A DNA stretch of 64,000 nucleotides from Allobosea caraganae (lineage in GTDB: Bacteria; Pseudomonadota; Alphaproteobacteria; Rhizobiales; Beijerinckiaceae), in NCBI RefSeq assembly GCF_003351345.1, contig NZ_QQTO01000037.1, forward strand, positions 309,501-373,500, read 5' to 3'. A model generated the notes under the pieces. The model was given only the letters and a program-made list of their open reading frames with translations. It searched no databases and was not told the origin of the DNA. The first letter of the stretch is position 1; every line of letters begins with the position of its first letter. This document shows, piece by piece, positions 40,551-48,251 of the stretch. The translations under genes were made by a program, and so were the position numbers.

Positions 40551-41924
40551 TCAGCCCCGCGCCGCCGTGAGGTCGACGCTACCGCCGGCCGCAATCCTGT
40601 CCAGCGCCGCTTCGACCTCACCGGAGCGCCGGCGCTCCCAGCCGCCGAAGGCCGCGTTGTCGTGGAACTTCTGCAGGATGTCGGCGGTTGAGAGCGGCTC
40701 ATGCGCCCCGCCGCGCATATGCGGCTGGCGCGCCTCGCGCACCGTGCCGTCCCTGAGCGTAGCCTTGATATGGCCGCTGAAATTGCGCGGGTACTCGTTG
40801 GCGGGGTCGATGACATAGGAGACCTTGGCGGCGAGGGCCCGCACGCTGGCCTCGGCCACGCGCTCCTCGGTGAACTGGCCCAGGCCCGCGCCACCATCCA
40901 TGAAGCCGACGGCGATGCAGTACGGCGTCGAGAACTTCGCGGCATAGGCGTTGGGCGGCGACTGCTTCAACGCCAGCGGCTCCCAGAGCCGGTGAACCGT
41001 GCCCTCGCCGACCTCGCATTCCAGGCTGACGATGTCCTCGGCCTTGACGCCCTGCTTCGCCAGCGCGATGGCGCAATCGACGAAGGGCTGGGTCATGGTC
41101 CCGCAGGCATAGGGCTTGAAGGCGAGCGTCTCGAGGATCCAGCTCTCGCCGAGCCCGTCGAGCAGCGGCGCGAAGTCGGGCGTCTTCGACGGCGCGAAGG
41201 CGCGGTAGAAGCCGTGATGGCCCTCGATCACCGTCGCCGGGCCGAGGAAGCCCGCCTCCGCCAGGAAGGCGGCGCGGATGCCGGCCTGCGCGGCGGCTCC
41301 CGCATGCAGCCGCTTGGTCCAGCTGCCATCGGCGAGGTACTCGATGATGCCCGAGGCCAGGCTGCCGGCGATGCCGATCGCATGCGCGATCAGCTTCGGC
41401 GGCAGGTCGAGCGCACTCGCCACCGCAGCCGCGGCGGCCGGCGCGCCGATCACGGCCGTCGGGTGGAAGCAGGCCTTGTGGATCGCCTGCGGCGCGACCA
41501 GGCTCATCCGGCACATCAGCTCGGTGCCGACCGCGATGCCGCGCAGCACCGCCTCGCCCGAGAGCCCGCGATGCTCGGCGGCAGCCAGCACGGCCGGCAC
41601 GATCACCGCGCCGGCATGGACCGGCCCGCCTTCGAAGGTGTCGTCGAAATCCTCGCCATGCGCCGCGGTGCCGTTGACCAGCGCGGCGTCATAGGGGCCC
41701 AGGCCCCCGGCATGGCCGATCGCGGTGGCGCTGCCCTGCGACGCCGTCGAGGCCAGCGCGGCGCGGACATAGTCGGTGTGGCGGGCGGCGACGCAGAGCC
41801 CGGCGACGTCGAGCATGAGCAGGCGCACGGTCTCGCGCGCCCTCGGGCCGACCGTCGCATGGGCGGCAAAGCTGCCGAGCCGCAGCGCGATCGGCTCACC
41901 GGCGATGGAAGACTGGTGGTTCAC
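40551..41924 (-). CDS. MmgE/PrpD family protein, copy 1
   Basis: A 457-residue member of the MmgE/PrpD family (2-methylcitrate dehydratase, cis-aconitate decarboxylase, iminodisuccinate epimerase). LLMLDVAGLCVAARHTDYV, ALVNGTAAHGEDFDDTFEGG, SGIIEYLADGSWTKRLHAGA and KPYACGTMTQPFVDCAI are typical. The reaction cannot be fixed from sequence. It starts at a GTG overlapping the TctA stop (GTGA) and is the fifth gene after tctC's neighbour in the same operon as a second, distinct MmgE/PrpD copy (45120-46562). Confidence 0.9.
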   Translation of the reverse strand: MNHQSSIAGEPIALRLGSFAAHATVGPRARETVRLLMLDVAGLCVAARHTDYVRAALASTASQGSATAIGHAGGLGPYDAALVNGTAAHGEDFDDTFEGGPVHAGAVIVPAVLAAAEHRGLSGEAVLRGIAVGTELMCRMSLVAPQAIHKACFHPTAVIGAPAAAAAVASALDLPPKLIAHAIGIAGSLASGIIEYLADGSWTKRLHAGAAAQAGIRAAFLAEAGFLGPATVIEGHHGFYRAFAPSKTPDFAPLLDGLGESWILETLAFKPYACGTMTQPFVDCAIALAKQGVKAEDIVSLECEVGEGTVHRLWEPLALKQSPPNAYAAKFSTPYCIAVGFMDGGAGLGQFTEERVAEASVRALAAKVSYVIDPANEYPRNFSGHIKATLRDGTVREARQPHMRGGAHEPLSTADILQKFHDNAAFGGWERRRSGEVEAALDRIAAGGSVDLTAARG

Positions 41925-43420
41925 GCGTGCGCATCCTTGAGCTTGGCATTGCGCGCGTCGCGGAATTCGCGGACGAGCGAGAGGGTGACGAAGACGGCAG
42001 AGGCAAGCAGCAGGCCGATCGCGATCGGATCTTCGAGGAAGATCGAGTATTCGCCGCCGGAGAGCAGCAGCGAGCGGCGATAGCTCGACTCGACCATGTG
42101 CCCGAGCACGACGCCGAGGATCAGCGGCAGGAACGGATAGCCGGCGCGGCGCATCATGTAGCCGACGAGGCCCATGCCGAGCGCGATGCCGAGATCGGAG
42201 ATCGAGGTGTTGAGCGTGAAGATCCCGGACAGGATCAGCGCCAGGATGAAGCCGGCGAGATAGGCCCGCGGCCGGTTCACCAGCCAGACGCAGATCGGCA
42301 GCAGCAGGATGCCGACGACGATCTGCGCCAGCGTGGCGATGAACGAGCCGACATAGAGCCCGATCACGACGTCGGCATTCTGCTCGAACAGGCGCGGCCC
42401 CGGCAGCAGGCCGTGGATCAGCAGGCCGCCGAGCAGCACCGCAGTCGAGTTCGAGCTGGGGATGCCGAAGGAGAGCAGCGGGATCAGCGCGGCGCTCGCC
42501 ACGGTGTTGTTGGCGGTCTCGGGCGCGGCAACGCCTTCTTCAGAGCCCTTGCCGAACTTCTCCGGCTCCTTCGACCAGCGCTTGGCCTCGTTATAGGACA
42601 GGAAGGCCGCGATCGAGCCGCCGCCGCCCGGCGTCAGCCCCTCGAAGGTGCCCAAGATGCAGCCGATGAACTGCGAGCGCTTCAGCTTGTTCATCATGCT
42701 CAAGCTCGGCAGGCGCACCCGCACCTGCTCGCCGATGCTGCCGAGCCCCTTCGAGCCCGACTGCATCATCAGCTCGCTGACCGCGAAGACGCCGATCATG
42801 ATCAGCACCGGCTCGACGCCGCCGAGCAATTCCGGGCTGCCGAAGGTGAAGCGGGTCACGCCCGAGATCGGGTCGGTGCCGATCGTCGAGATCATCAGCC
42901 CGACCACTGCGGCGGCCAGGCCCTTCAGCAGCGAGCCGTTGGTCATCGAGGCGATGACGCTGAGGCCCAGGATGCCCAAGGCGAAATAGGAGGTCGGCTT
43001 GAAGGCGAGCGCGACCCAGGAGAGCGGCTCGGTCATCACGATCAGCATGACCAGGCCGAACAGGCTGCCGATTACGCCGGACCAGAGCGAGATGCCGAGC
43101 GCCTCGCCGGCGCGGCCCTGCTTCTTCATCTCGTAGCCGTCGATCACGGTCGCGGCGGCGGAGTTGGTGCCGGGCGTGCGGATCAGGATGGCCGGGATCG
43201 AGCCGCCATATTCGGCGCCGATATAGGTGCAGGCCAGCATCACGATCGCCTGCACCGGCGCCATGCCATAGGTGAAGGGCAGCAGCAGCGCCATGGTGAT
43301 CGAGGCCGAGATGCCCGGCAGCGAGCCGCCGACGATGCCCCAGGTCAGGCCGATGATCGAATAGAAGATGATCGGCGAGCCGAACAGCAGGTCGAACGCG
43401 ATACCGAGCGAATGCATCAT
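41921..43420 (-). CDS. tctA: Tripartite tricarboxylate transporter large permease (TctA family)
   Basis: A 499-residue, about 12-helix inner-membrane permease. GLTWGIVGGSLPGISASITM, GAEYGGSIPAILIRTPGTNS, AATVIDGYEMKKQGRAGEAL and APETANNTVASAALIPLLSF, GIPSSNSTAVLLGGLLIHGL are the family landmarks. Works with the TctB and TctC proteins encoded just upstream. GGAGGCG precedes the double ATG at 43420. The H repeat lies between it and tctB. Confidence 0.95.
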   Translation of the reverse strand: MMHSLGIAFDLLFGSPIIFYSIIGLTWGIVGGSLPGISASITMALLLPFTYGMAPVQAIVMLACTYIGAEYGGSIPAILIRTPGTNSAAATVIDGYEMKKQGRAGEALGISLWSGVIGSLFGLVMLIVMTEPLSWVALAFKPTSYFALGILGLSVIASMTNGSLLKGLAAAVVGLMISTIGTDPISGVTRFTFGSPELLGGVEPVLIMIGVFAVSELMMQSGSKGLGSIGEQVRVRLPSLSMMNKLKRSQFIGCILGTFEGLTPGGGGSIAAFLSYNEAKRWSKEPEKFGKGSEEGVAAPETANNTVASAALIPLLSFGIPSSNSTAVLLGGLLIHGLLPGPRLFEQNADVVIGLYVGSFIATLAQIVVGILLLPICVWLVNRPRAYLAGFILALILSGIFTLNTSISDLGIALGMGLVGYMMRRAGYPFLPLILGVVLGHMVESSYRRSLLLSGGEYSIFLEDPIAIGLLLASAVFVTLSLVREFRDARNAKLKDAHA

Positions 43421-43427
43421 CGCCTCC

Positions 43428-43487
43428 TAGAGCATTTTCGGGCGAAGCGGAGACCGGATCGCGTCAGGAAAATGCGTCAAATCAAAT
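43428..43487 (+). repeat. Dispersed repeat H, copy 1
   Basis: About 60 bases starting TAGAGCATTTTCGGGCGAAG and ending AAAATGCGTCAAATCAAA. It matches the complement of 59941-59996 closely. AGCATTTTC and GAAAATGC at its two ends are complementary. It sits inside the transport operon, between tctB and tctA, so it must be transcribed. Confidence 0.78.
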
Positions 43488-43489
43488 CG

Positions 43490-43990
43490 TTAGAAGAACC
43501 AGCCGGAGGGCTGATGCACGCCGAGGATCTTCACGAAGATGCCCCAGAAGGCGGTCGCCCCGCCGATGGCGATGACGAGCGTCTTCCAGTTGCGCGGCGC
43601 GCCCTCGTAGAGCGCGACGGAGCCGATCAACAGCGCGATCGACGGCAGGTAGCCGATGATCGGCACCAGCACGACATAGGCGACGCCGAAGGCGAGAAAG
43701 CCGAGCGCGCGCGGCACCGGCGAGACGTGGTCGTCATCCTCGGCCGGCGCCGGCGCGCTCGGCGCAGGCCCGGCCGCCGGCGAGAGCGCCCCGGCCATCA
43801 CAGCCCGCGCCGTCAGGATCAGGCCGAACCCGGCCAGCACATAGGCCAGGATGCGTGGCAAGCCGGTCGCGCCGACATCGTCGGACAGCGTGCTGTCCGC
43901 GATGTCGCCGATGGCCCAGTAATAGGCGCCGGCGATGGCCAGCACGGCGATGCCGCCGGCCAGATCCTTGAGAGCCGCTTGCTCACGCAT
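43490..43990 (-). CDS. tctB: Tripartite tricarboxylate transporter small permease (TctB family)
   Basis: A 166-residue protein with four hydrophobic helices (LAGGIAVLAIAGAYYWAIG, LPRILAYVLAGFGLILTARA, ALGFLAFGVAYVVLVPIIGY, LVIAIGGATAFWGIFVKILG) and an Ala/Pro/Asp-rich loop after helix 2. This is the usual weakly conserved TctB arrangement, confirmed by its position between tctC and tctA. Confidence 0.88.
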   Translation of the reverse strand: MREQAALKDLAGGIAVLAIAGAYYWAIGDIADSTLSDDVGATGLPRILAYVLAGFGLILTARAVMAGALSPAAGPAPSAPAPAEDDDHVSPVPRALGFLAFGVAYVVLVPIIGYLPSIALLIGSVALYEGAPRNWKTLVIAIGGATAFWGIFVKILGVHQPSGWFF

Positions 43991-44044
43991 GGTAGAGGTC
44001 TTTCCGAATGGATTTCGGGCGTATTCAGCAGCCGGATGGCGGCG

Positions 44045-45007
44045 TCACTTCAGGACGCCGCTCTCCTTCAGGAAGGCTTCGGTGACCGAGCCGAAATTCT
44101 GGACGAAGCCCTGGTACTTGTCGTGCGGGATGACGTTCGCGACCAGGCTCTCGGCCTTGTAGACCTTCTGGTAGTCGGGATCGGCCAAGAGCTTCGGCAC
44201 GGCCTCGTCCCAGATCTTGGTGATCGCCGGCGGCAGGCCCTTGGGGCCGGCAAGGCCGCGGAACTTCTCCAGCACCACGGCGTAGCCGGATTCCTTCACC
44301 GTCGGGATGGCGGGGAAGGCCTCCATGCGCTGCGGGTCGAAGGTCGCGAGCAGGCGGATCTTGCCGCCTTCGAGCTGCGGCCGCAGCTCCGGGATTTCGC
44401 CGACGCCGATATCGAGCGTGCCGTTGAGCACGTTGATCATCAGGTCGCCGCCGCCCTCGTGCGAGACCACGGCCGGGAACACCGCCGCCGCCTTCTTGAG
44501 CTGCTCGGCCGCCTGGCGCTCCAGCGAGGCCGGGTTGGCCGCCCCCCAGCGCCCGCGCGAGACCTGCGCCTTGTCGATCACGTCCTTCAGGGTTTTGAAC
44601 GGGCCGTCGGTGCGGGTGTAGATCACCTCCGAGTCGGTGAAGAAGTTCACCAGCGGCTCGACGTCCTTGTAGCTGTGCTGCGTCTTCGAGAGCAGCGAGG
44701 TGTAGATGTAGGTCGGCGTCGTCGCGTAGAAGACGCTGCCATCGGCCGGCGCCGTCGCCAGCCGCGAGATCGCGCGGGCGCCGCTGCCGCCCTGGACGTT
44801 CTCGACGATGAAGGTCGCCTTGATGTACTTGGGCAGGTGCTTGGCCATCTCGCGCAGGAAGACGTCGCTGCCGCCTCCCGGGCTGGAATGGGTGACGAGG
44901 GTCACCACCTTGTGCGGATAGTCGACCGGTGTCTGCGCGGTCGCATTGCTTGCCGACCAGGCCGAAAGGCTGGCGGCGACGGCTGTGGCGATGGCCAGAT
45001 GACGCAT
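44045..45007 (-). CDS. tctC: Tripartite tricarboxylate transporter substrate-binding protein (TctC/Bug)
   Basis: A 320-residue periplasmic binding protein for the adjacent TctAB permease. The signal peptide is HLAIATAVAASLSAWSASNA followed by TAQ. The mature part has YPHKVVTLVTHSSPGGGSDV, NVQGGSGARAISRLATAPAD, and FPAIPTVKESGYAVVLEKFR, the Bug motifs. Start at the ATG at 45007 with GGGAG seven bases upstream; the frame is open to 45301 without family sequence. The 112 bases before it hold a small GGCCTC/GAGGCC hairpin. Confidence 0.93.
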   Translation of the reverse strand: MRHLAIATAVAASLSAWSASNATAQTPVDYPHKVVTLVTHSSPGGGSDVFLREMAKHLPKYIKATFIVENVQGGSGARAISRLATAPADGSVFYATTPTYIYTSLLSKTQHSYKDVEPLVNFFTDSEVIYTRTDGPFKTLKDVIDKAQVSRGRWGAANPASLERQAAEQLKKAAAVFPAVVSHEGGGDLMINVLNGTLDIGVGEIPELRPQLEGGKIRLLATFDPQRMEAFPAIPTVKESGYAVVLEKFRGLAGPKGLPPAITKIWDEAVPKLLADPDYQKVYKAESLVANVIPHDKYQGFVQNFGSVTEAFLKESGVLK

Positions 45008-45119
45008 GATTTCTCTCCCGAATGACGTGAATGGGCCTCCCTGCATCGGAGAGGCCTCGTTTGGATAACCCGCTGGCATTGCGCCGCGCTGACGTTGGGT
45101 CGTTCTGGTTGCAGCCCTG

Positions 45120-46562
45120 TCAGTGCGCGGCGCCGCGCAGCGGCCTTGCGGCAGTGGTGGTGTCGAAAACGAGCTGTTCGACGAGCGTCTCGATCCGCGG
45201 CAGGGCGTCGACGCCCCAGGCCAGTTCGAGCAGCTTGTCCTGAGCGGCGTCGGTGATGGCGCCCTCGGCGCACATCCGGAACTTGGCTTCGAGATCGGCA
45301 TCGCTGATCGGGTTGTCCGGCCCGCCGCGATAGCGCTCGTCGGCCCACTCGACGAGGGTGCGGCCGTCCTTGGTCTCGACCTCGATGCGCGAGCGGATCT
45401 TGTCGTAGCCGCGCGCGTCGATCTCGGGATCGCCCAGCACCTCCGTGCGCTTCTGCACGTCCTGCATCGCTGCGCCCGCGACGAACTCGTCGCTGAACTC
45501 GTGATGGCTGGCGCGGCGGCAGAGCGCGATCATCGAGAGCAGCGCCGGCATCGAGAATTTTGCCTGGAGATGGTTCTGCGCCAGCGGGTAGCGGATCGGC
45601 TCGAGGATGTTCTTGCCGGCAAAGAAGCGGATGCGCTCGATCTGCTCGGGCTTGAGGTCGTGCTTGAGCACCAGCGCCAGCATCGCATCCATCGACTGGT
45701 GGGTCAGGATGCCGGACGGATAGGGCTTGATGCTGATGCCGGGCTCGACGATCGTCAGCGTCTGGCCGAAGCCCTGCGGCAGCTTCTCTTCGGAGAGCCC
45801 CTCGCCCATCACCTGGAAGAAGCCCCAGGCGCCGTCGAGCGCGGCCGGATCGGCGGTGAAGCCGCGCGCCGCCAGCAGCGCCGCGGTGACGCCGTTCTCC
45901 GAGGCGCGCCCGACATGGAGCGGCTTGGTCATCGTGCCGAAATTGCAGCGGATACCAGCGGCGAAGCTCGCCGCGATGCCGAGCGCATGCGCCGCCTCAG
46001 CGCCCTTGAGGCCGAGCAGCTTGGCGGCGGCGGCAGCGGCGCCGAAGGTGCCGACCGTGCCGCTGGTGTGATGGCCGCGGCGGTAATGGCGCGGCGTCAT
46101 CCATTCCGAGATCTTGCACTCGACCTCGAACCCGGTCTGGAAGGCGAGCATGAAGCGCTTGCCGTCGACGCCGCCGAGGCGCTGCGACATCACCAGCGCA
46201 GCGGTCAGCGGCGGCACGGAGGGGTGGGTCAGCAAGCCGTAGACATGGCGCGGGTCGTTCGAGACCTGCGTGTCGTCCCAGTCATGGGCATGGCCGGCCG
46301 TGCCGAGCACGCGCGCCGCCAGCGCGGCGGGAACGCGGGTCTGGCCATGGCCGATCAGCAGCGCCTCGGCCTTGCCGCCGGTCTCGGCCGCGTCAGCCGC
46401 CAGCATGCGCACCGAGCCTTCCAGCCCGCCGGCGAGATACAGGCCGAGCGTGTCGATGATGCAGCGCCGGCCGATCCGCAGCGCCTCGGCCGAGAGGCTG
46501 TCATAGCTCGCCGTCTCCATGAATTCGACGGCGGAGGCGGTGACGTGGTTCAGCTCAGTCAT
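45120..46562 (-). CDS. MmgE/PrpD family protein, copy 2
   Basis: A 480-residue MmgE/PrpD protein: IGRRCIIDTLGLYLAGGLEG, RVLGTAGHAHDWDDTQVSND, GHHTSGTVGTFGAAAAAAKL, KPLHVGRASENGVTAALLAA and IKPYPSGILTHQSMDAMLAL. It is clearly a different paralogue from the copy at 40551, so the pathway may need two steps of this family, for example isomerisation and dehydration. It follows the GntR gene by 32 bases. Confidence 0.92.
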   Translation of the reverse strand: MTELNHVTASAVEFMETASYDSLSAEALRIGRRCIIDTLGLYLAGGLEGSVRMLAADAAETGGKAEALLIGHGQTRVPAALAARVLGTAGHAHDWDDTQVSNDPRHVYGLLTHPSVPPLTAALVMSQRLGGVDGKRFMLAFQTGFEVECKISEWMTPRHYRRGHHTSGTVGTFGAAAAAAKLLGLKGAEAAHALGIAASFAAGIRCNFGTMTKPLHVGRASENGVTAALLAARGFTADPAALDGAWGFFQVMGEGLSEEKLPQGFGQTLTIVEPGISIKPYPSGILTHQSMDAMLALVLKHDLKPEQIERIRFFAGKNILEPIRYPLAQNHLQAKFSMPALLSMIALCRRASHHEFSDEFVAGAAMQDVQKRTEVLGDPEIDARGYDKIRSRIEVETKDGRTLVEWADERYRGGPDNPISDADLEAKFRMCAEGAITDAAQDKLLELAWGVDALPRIETLVEQLVFDTTTAARPLRGAAH

Positions 46563-46594
46563 GGCGTATCCGGTTTTCTCTTGAACGAAATTCG

Positions 46595-47296
46595 TCAGTT
46601 GGTCAGGCGCGGCGCCTGCGCCTCGGCCTTCTGGTAGGCGGCGAGCAGGCGCGCCTTGGCACGGGCGACATGGTCGGAATGAGCGCGCTGCGCCCGCTCG
46701 GGATCGCGGGCGGCGACCGCCTCGACCATCTCGCGATGCTCCGAATTGGAGACTTCGAGACCGCCGCCCTGCACCAGGCTGCGGGCGCGGAACAGATGCA
46801 GCTTCTTGACCAGCCCGCGATATTGCGCGGCGAGCGTGGCATTGCCGCAGGCGTCGATGATGAATTCGTGGAAGGCGAGGTTGAGCGGGTAGTAGCGGTC
46901 GAAGTCGCGGCTGCGCGCCGCTTCTTCCATCTGCTCCAGGTACTCCTTCAGCCGCGCCACCTGCGCATCGCCGACGCGCTCGGCCAGGAGCTTGCCGGCG
47001 AGCCCGAACAGCACGGTGCGCACGTCGTAGATCTCGATCGCCTCCTCCACCGCCGGCTGGCGGATGAAGACGCCGCGATTGGGGATGAGCTCGACCAGGC
47101 CGAGCCCTTCGAGGGCGCGCAGTGCCTCGCGCACCGGGCCGCGGCTGGTGCCGAAGCGCGTCGCCAGCAGGTTCTCGTTGACGCGCTTGCCCGGCGGGAT
47201 CTCCCCGCCAAGGATCGCCTTCTCGATCTCGCGTTCGAGCACGCCCGACAGCGAGCGGGTCCGAAGGATCGTCAGGGCATCTTCCGTTGCGTTCAT
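46595..47296 (-). CDS. GntR family regulator (FCD/FadR type)
   Basis: A 233-residue regulator. The winged HTH (LEREIEKAILGGEIPPGKRV, NENLLATRFGTSRGPVREAL, RALEGLGLVELIPNRGVFIR) is followed by an all-helical FCD ligand domain (EIYDVRTVLFGLAGKLLAER, with metal/ligand-type residues in NLAFHEFIIDACGN and NSEHREMVEAV). First gene of the operon, so it probably autoregulates and controls tctCBA. A strong sigma-70-like promoter and a 16-base palindrome lie directly upstream. Confidence 0.93.
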   Translation of the reverse strand: MNATEDALTILRTRSLSGVLEREIEKAILGGEIPPGKRVNENLLATRFGTSRGPVREALRALEGLGLVELIPNRGVFIRQPAVEEAIEIYDVRTVLFGLAGKLLAERVGDAQVARLKEYLEQMEEAARSRDFDRYYPLNLAFHEFIIDACGNATLAAQYRGLVKKLHLFRARSLVQGGGLEVSNSEHREMVEAVAARDPERAQRAHSDHVARAKARLLAAYQKAEAQAPRLTN

Positions 47297-47304
47297 GGCG
47301 GCCG

Positions 47305-47332
47305 GTTATAATCGCAGATTGAAAACTGTCAA
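47305..47332 (-). promoter_or_regulatory. Sigma-70-like promoter of the GntR-TctABC operon
   Basis: On the minus strand: TTGACA (47327-47332), 16 bases, TATAAC (47305-47310). The -10 box ends only eight bases before the GntR ATG at 47296, so the transcript would start at or a few bases before the start codon. There is no Shine-Dalgarno sequence, which fits a leaderless mRNA. Confidence 0.7.
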
Positions 47333-47338
47333 CAGTTT
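47323..47338. promoter_or_regulatory. Predicted GntR operator
   Basis: A perfect palindrome, AAACTGT-CA-ACAGTTT, that covers the -35 box of the operon promoter. GT-x2-AC spaced in a short palindrome is the usual FadR/FCD-type GntR site, and its position predicts repression. Confidence 0.68.
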
Positions 47339-47412
47339 GCAGAATGAGAAATCGTAGGCTTCCCGACCCTATACCGCTCCCTCGCCGTCATGGTGCCCTT
47401 GTGGCGTACCCT

Positions 47413-47572
47413 CCGCCGTCATGCTCGGGCTTGTCCCGAGCACCCACGTCTTGACCACGATGAAGCTTGGCCAGGGTTTGCGGGTAAAGCGCGAGCCCTC
47501 ATGGCAGCCGGCACACTCGCCATCCGCGCCGCAAGACGTGGATGCTCGGCACAAGGCCGAGCATGACGGCGG
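47413..47572. repeat. Family F palindromic repeat, copy 1
   Basis: About 41-base arms (CCGCCGTCATGCTCGG... at 47413 and its mirror ending 47572) pair almost perfectly around a centre of about 80 bases. Each arm also has its own small hairpin (GCTCGGG-CTTG-TCCCGAGC on the left, GCTCGG-CACAAGG-CCGAGC on the right), so either a cruciform or two small hairpins can form. Confidence 0.87.
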
Positions 47573-47589
47573 CGGGCGCTATGAGGGGT

Positions 47590-48010
47590 GGAAACGGGGA
47601 TAACCTTCCAATTTATCCCCGCCCCCTCAAACCGCCCGTATTCTCCGCTCGCTCCGCCCGACCAAGGGGGCTGTCGCGAGGCATCGTGCGGCCGGGCGGA
47701 GTGCGGTTTTCGCAAGGTCGTGCCGTTGCGGGCATGGACGGCGGAGGCGTTGGAGGGCCGCCGGGCAGGTGGCTCAAGCTGCTTGGTCCCTGAGTCGGGA
47801 TAAAGAAGGCCGCCAGCGCATCAAAGACCCGCGCGCGGGGTCGGTGTGGCCGTACTTGGCGGTGACATCGACACTTCCATCGACATCGACAAGGCGCGCG
47901 CACCGTCGAGGCGCGCTGCCGCATCCGGCCCCGCGCATCCCCCTGGATACGCCTGGACGACCCGAGATCCTCGCGGCGAAAGCCGGCGGGGGTTTCGGCG
48001 CGCGCCAGAC
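47590..48010. other. Gene-free structured segment between two family F palindromes
   Basis: I see no credible gene here. The segment has a hairpin GGGGATAA (47596-47603) / TTATCCCC (47613-47620), a second CTCCGCCCG (47652-47660) / CGGGCGGAG (47693-47701), and GACCC-GCGCGCG-GGGTC (47826-47842), plus direct CATCGACA repeats near 47870-47890. Short frames on both strands have no family resemblance and biased composition. It may be a structured RNA or a decayed mobile element. Confidence 0.5.
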
Positions 48011-48032
48011 TTCATCGCCCCGACCGGCCTCC

Positions 48033-48130
48033 CTCGTCATGGTCGCCCTTGTGGGCGACCATCCACGTCTTGAACGCCCATCGCAGGCAAAGACGCGGAT
48101 GCTCGGGACAAGCCCGAGCATGACGGCGGA
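48033..48130. repeat. Family F palindromic repeat, copy 2
   Basis: Same layout as copy 1: CTCGTCATGGTCGCCC...ATCCACGTCTTG on the left and AAGACGCGGATGCTCGGG...GAGCATGACGGCGGAG on the right. The left small hairpin is GGTCGCCC-TTGT-GGGCGACC and the right is GCTCGGG-ACAAG-CCCGAGC, so the two arms now match themselves better than each other. Confidence 0.83.
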
Positions 48131-48251
48131 GGGCAGGCCTTCGGCTCGGCGTTGCCGCGCAGGGGCCATGCCGCCTCGTCATGCCGCCCGCCTTGATCCC
48201 GGGCGACGGCGCCACGAAGTCACCTGGCGAAAGCTAGGACAGGGGCACGAC

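Noticed and set aside
41927..45025. 1032-codon open frame on the plus strand opposite tctABC and MmgE/PrpD
   Set aside because: Arg/His/Asp/Gln-rich composition without any motif; it is the antisense shadow of high-GC genes that are clearly recognised on the other strand.
47542..47924. Small overlapping frames in the GntR-luciferase gap (for example 47613-47924 minus)
   Set aside because: Low-complexity Arg/Pro-rich sequence over strong hairpins; no start signals; treated as part of a non-coding structured segment.
47769..48251. N-terminal extension of the luciferase-like oxidoreductase frame
   Set aside because: The extra 161 codons run through a gene-free segment and a family F palindrome; the family's N-terminus starts at the ATG at 48252.
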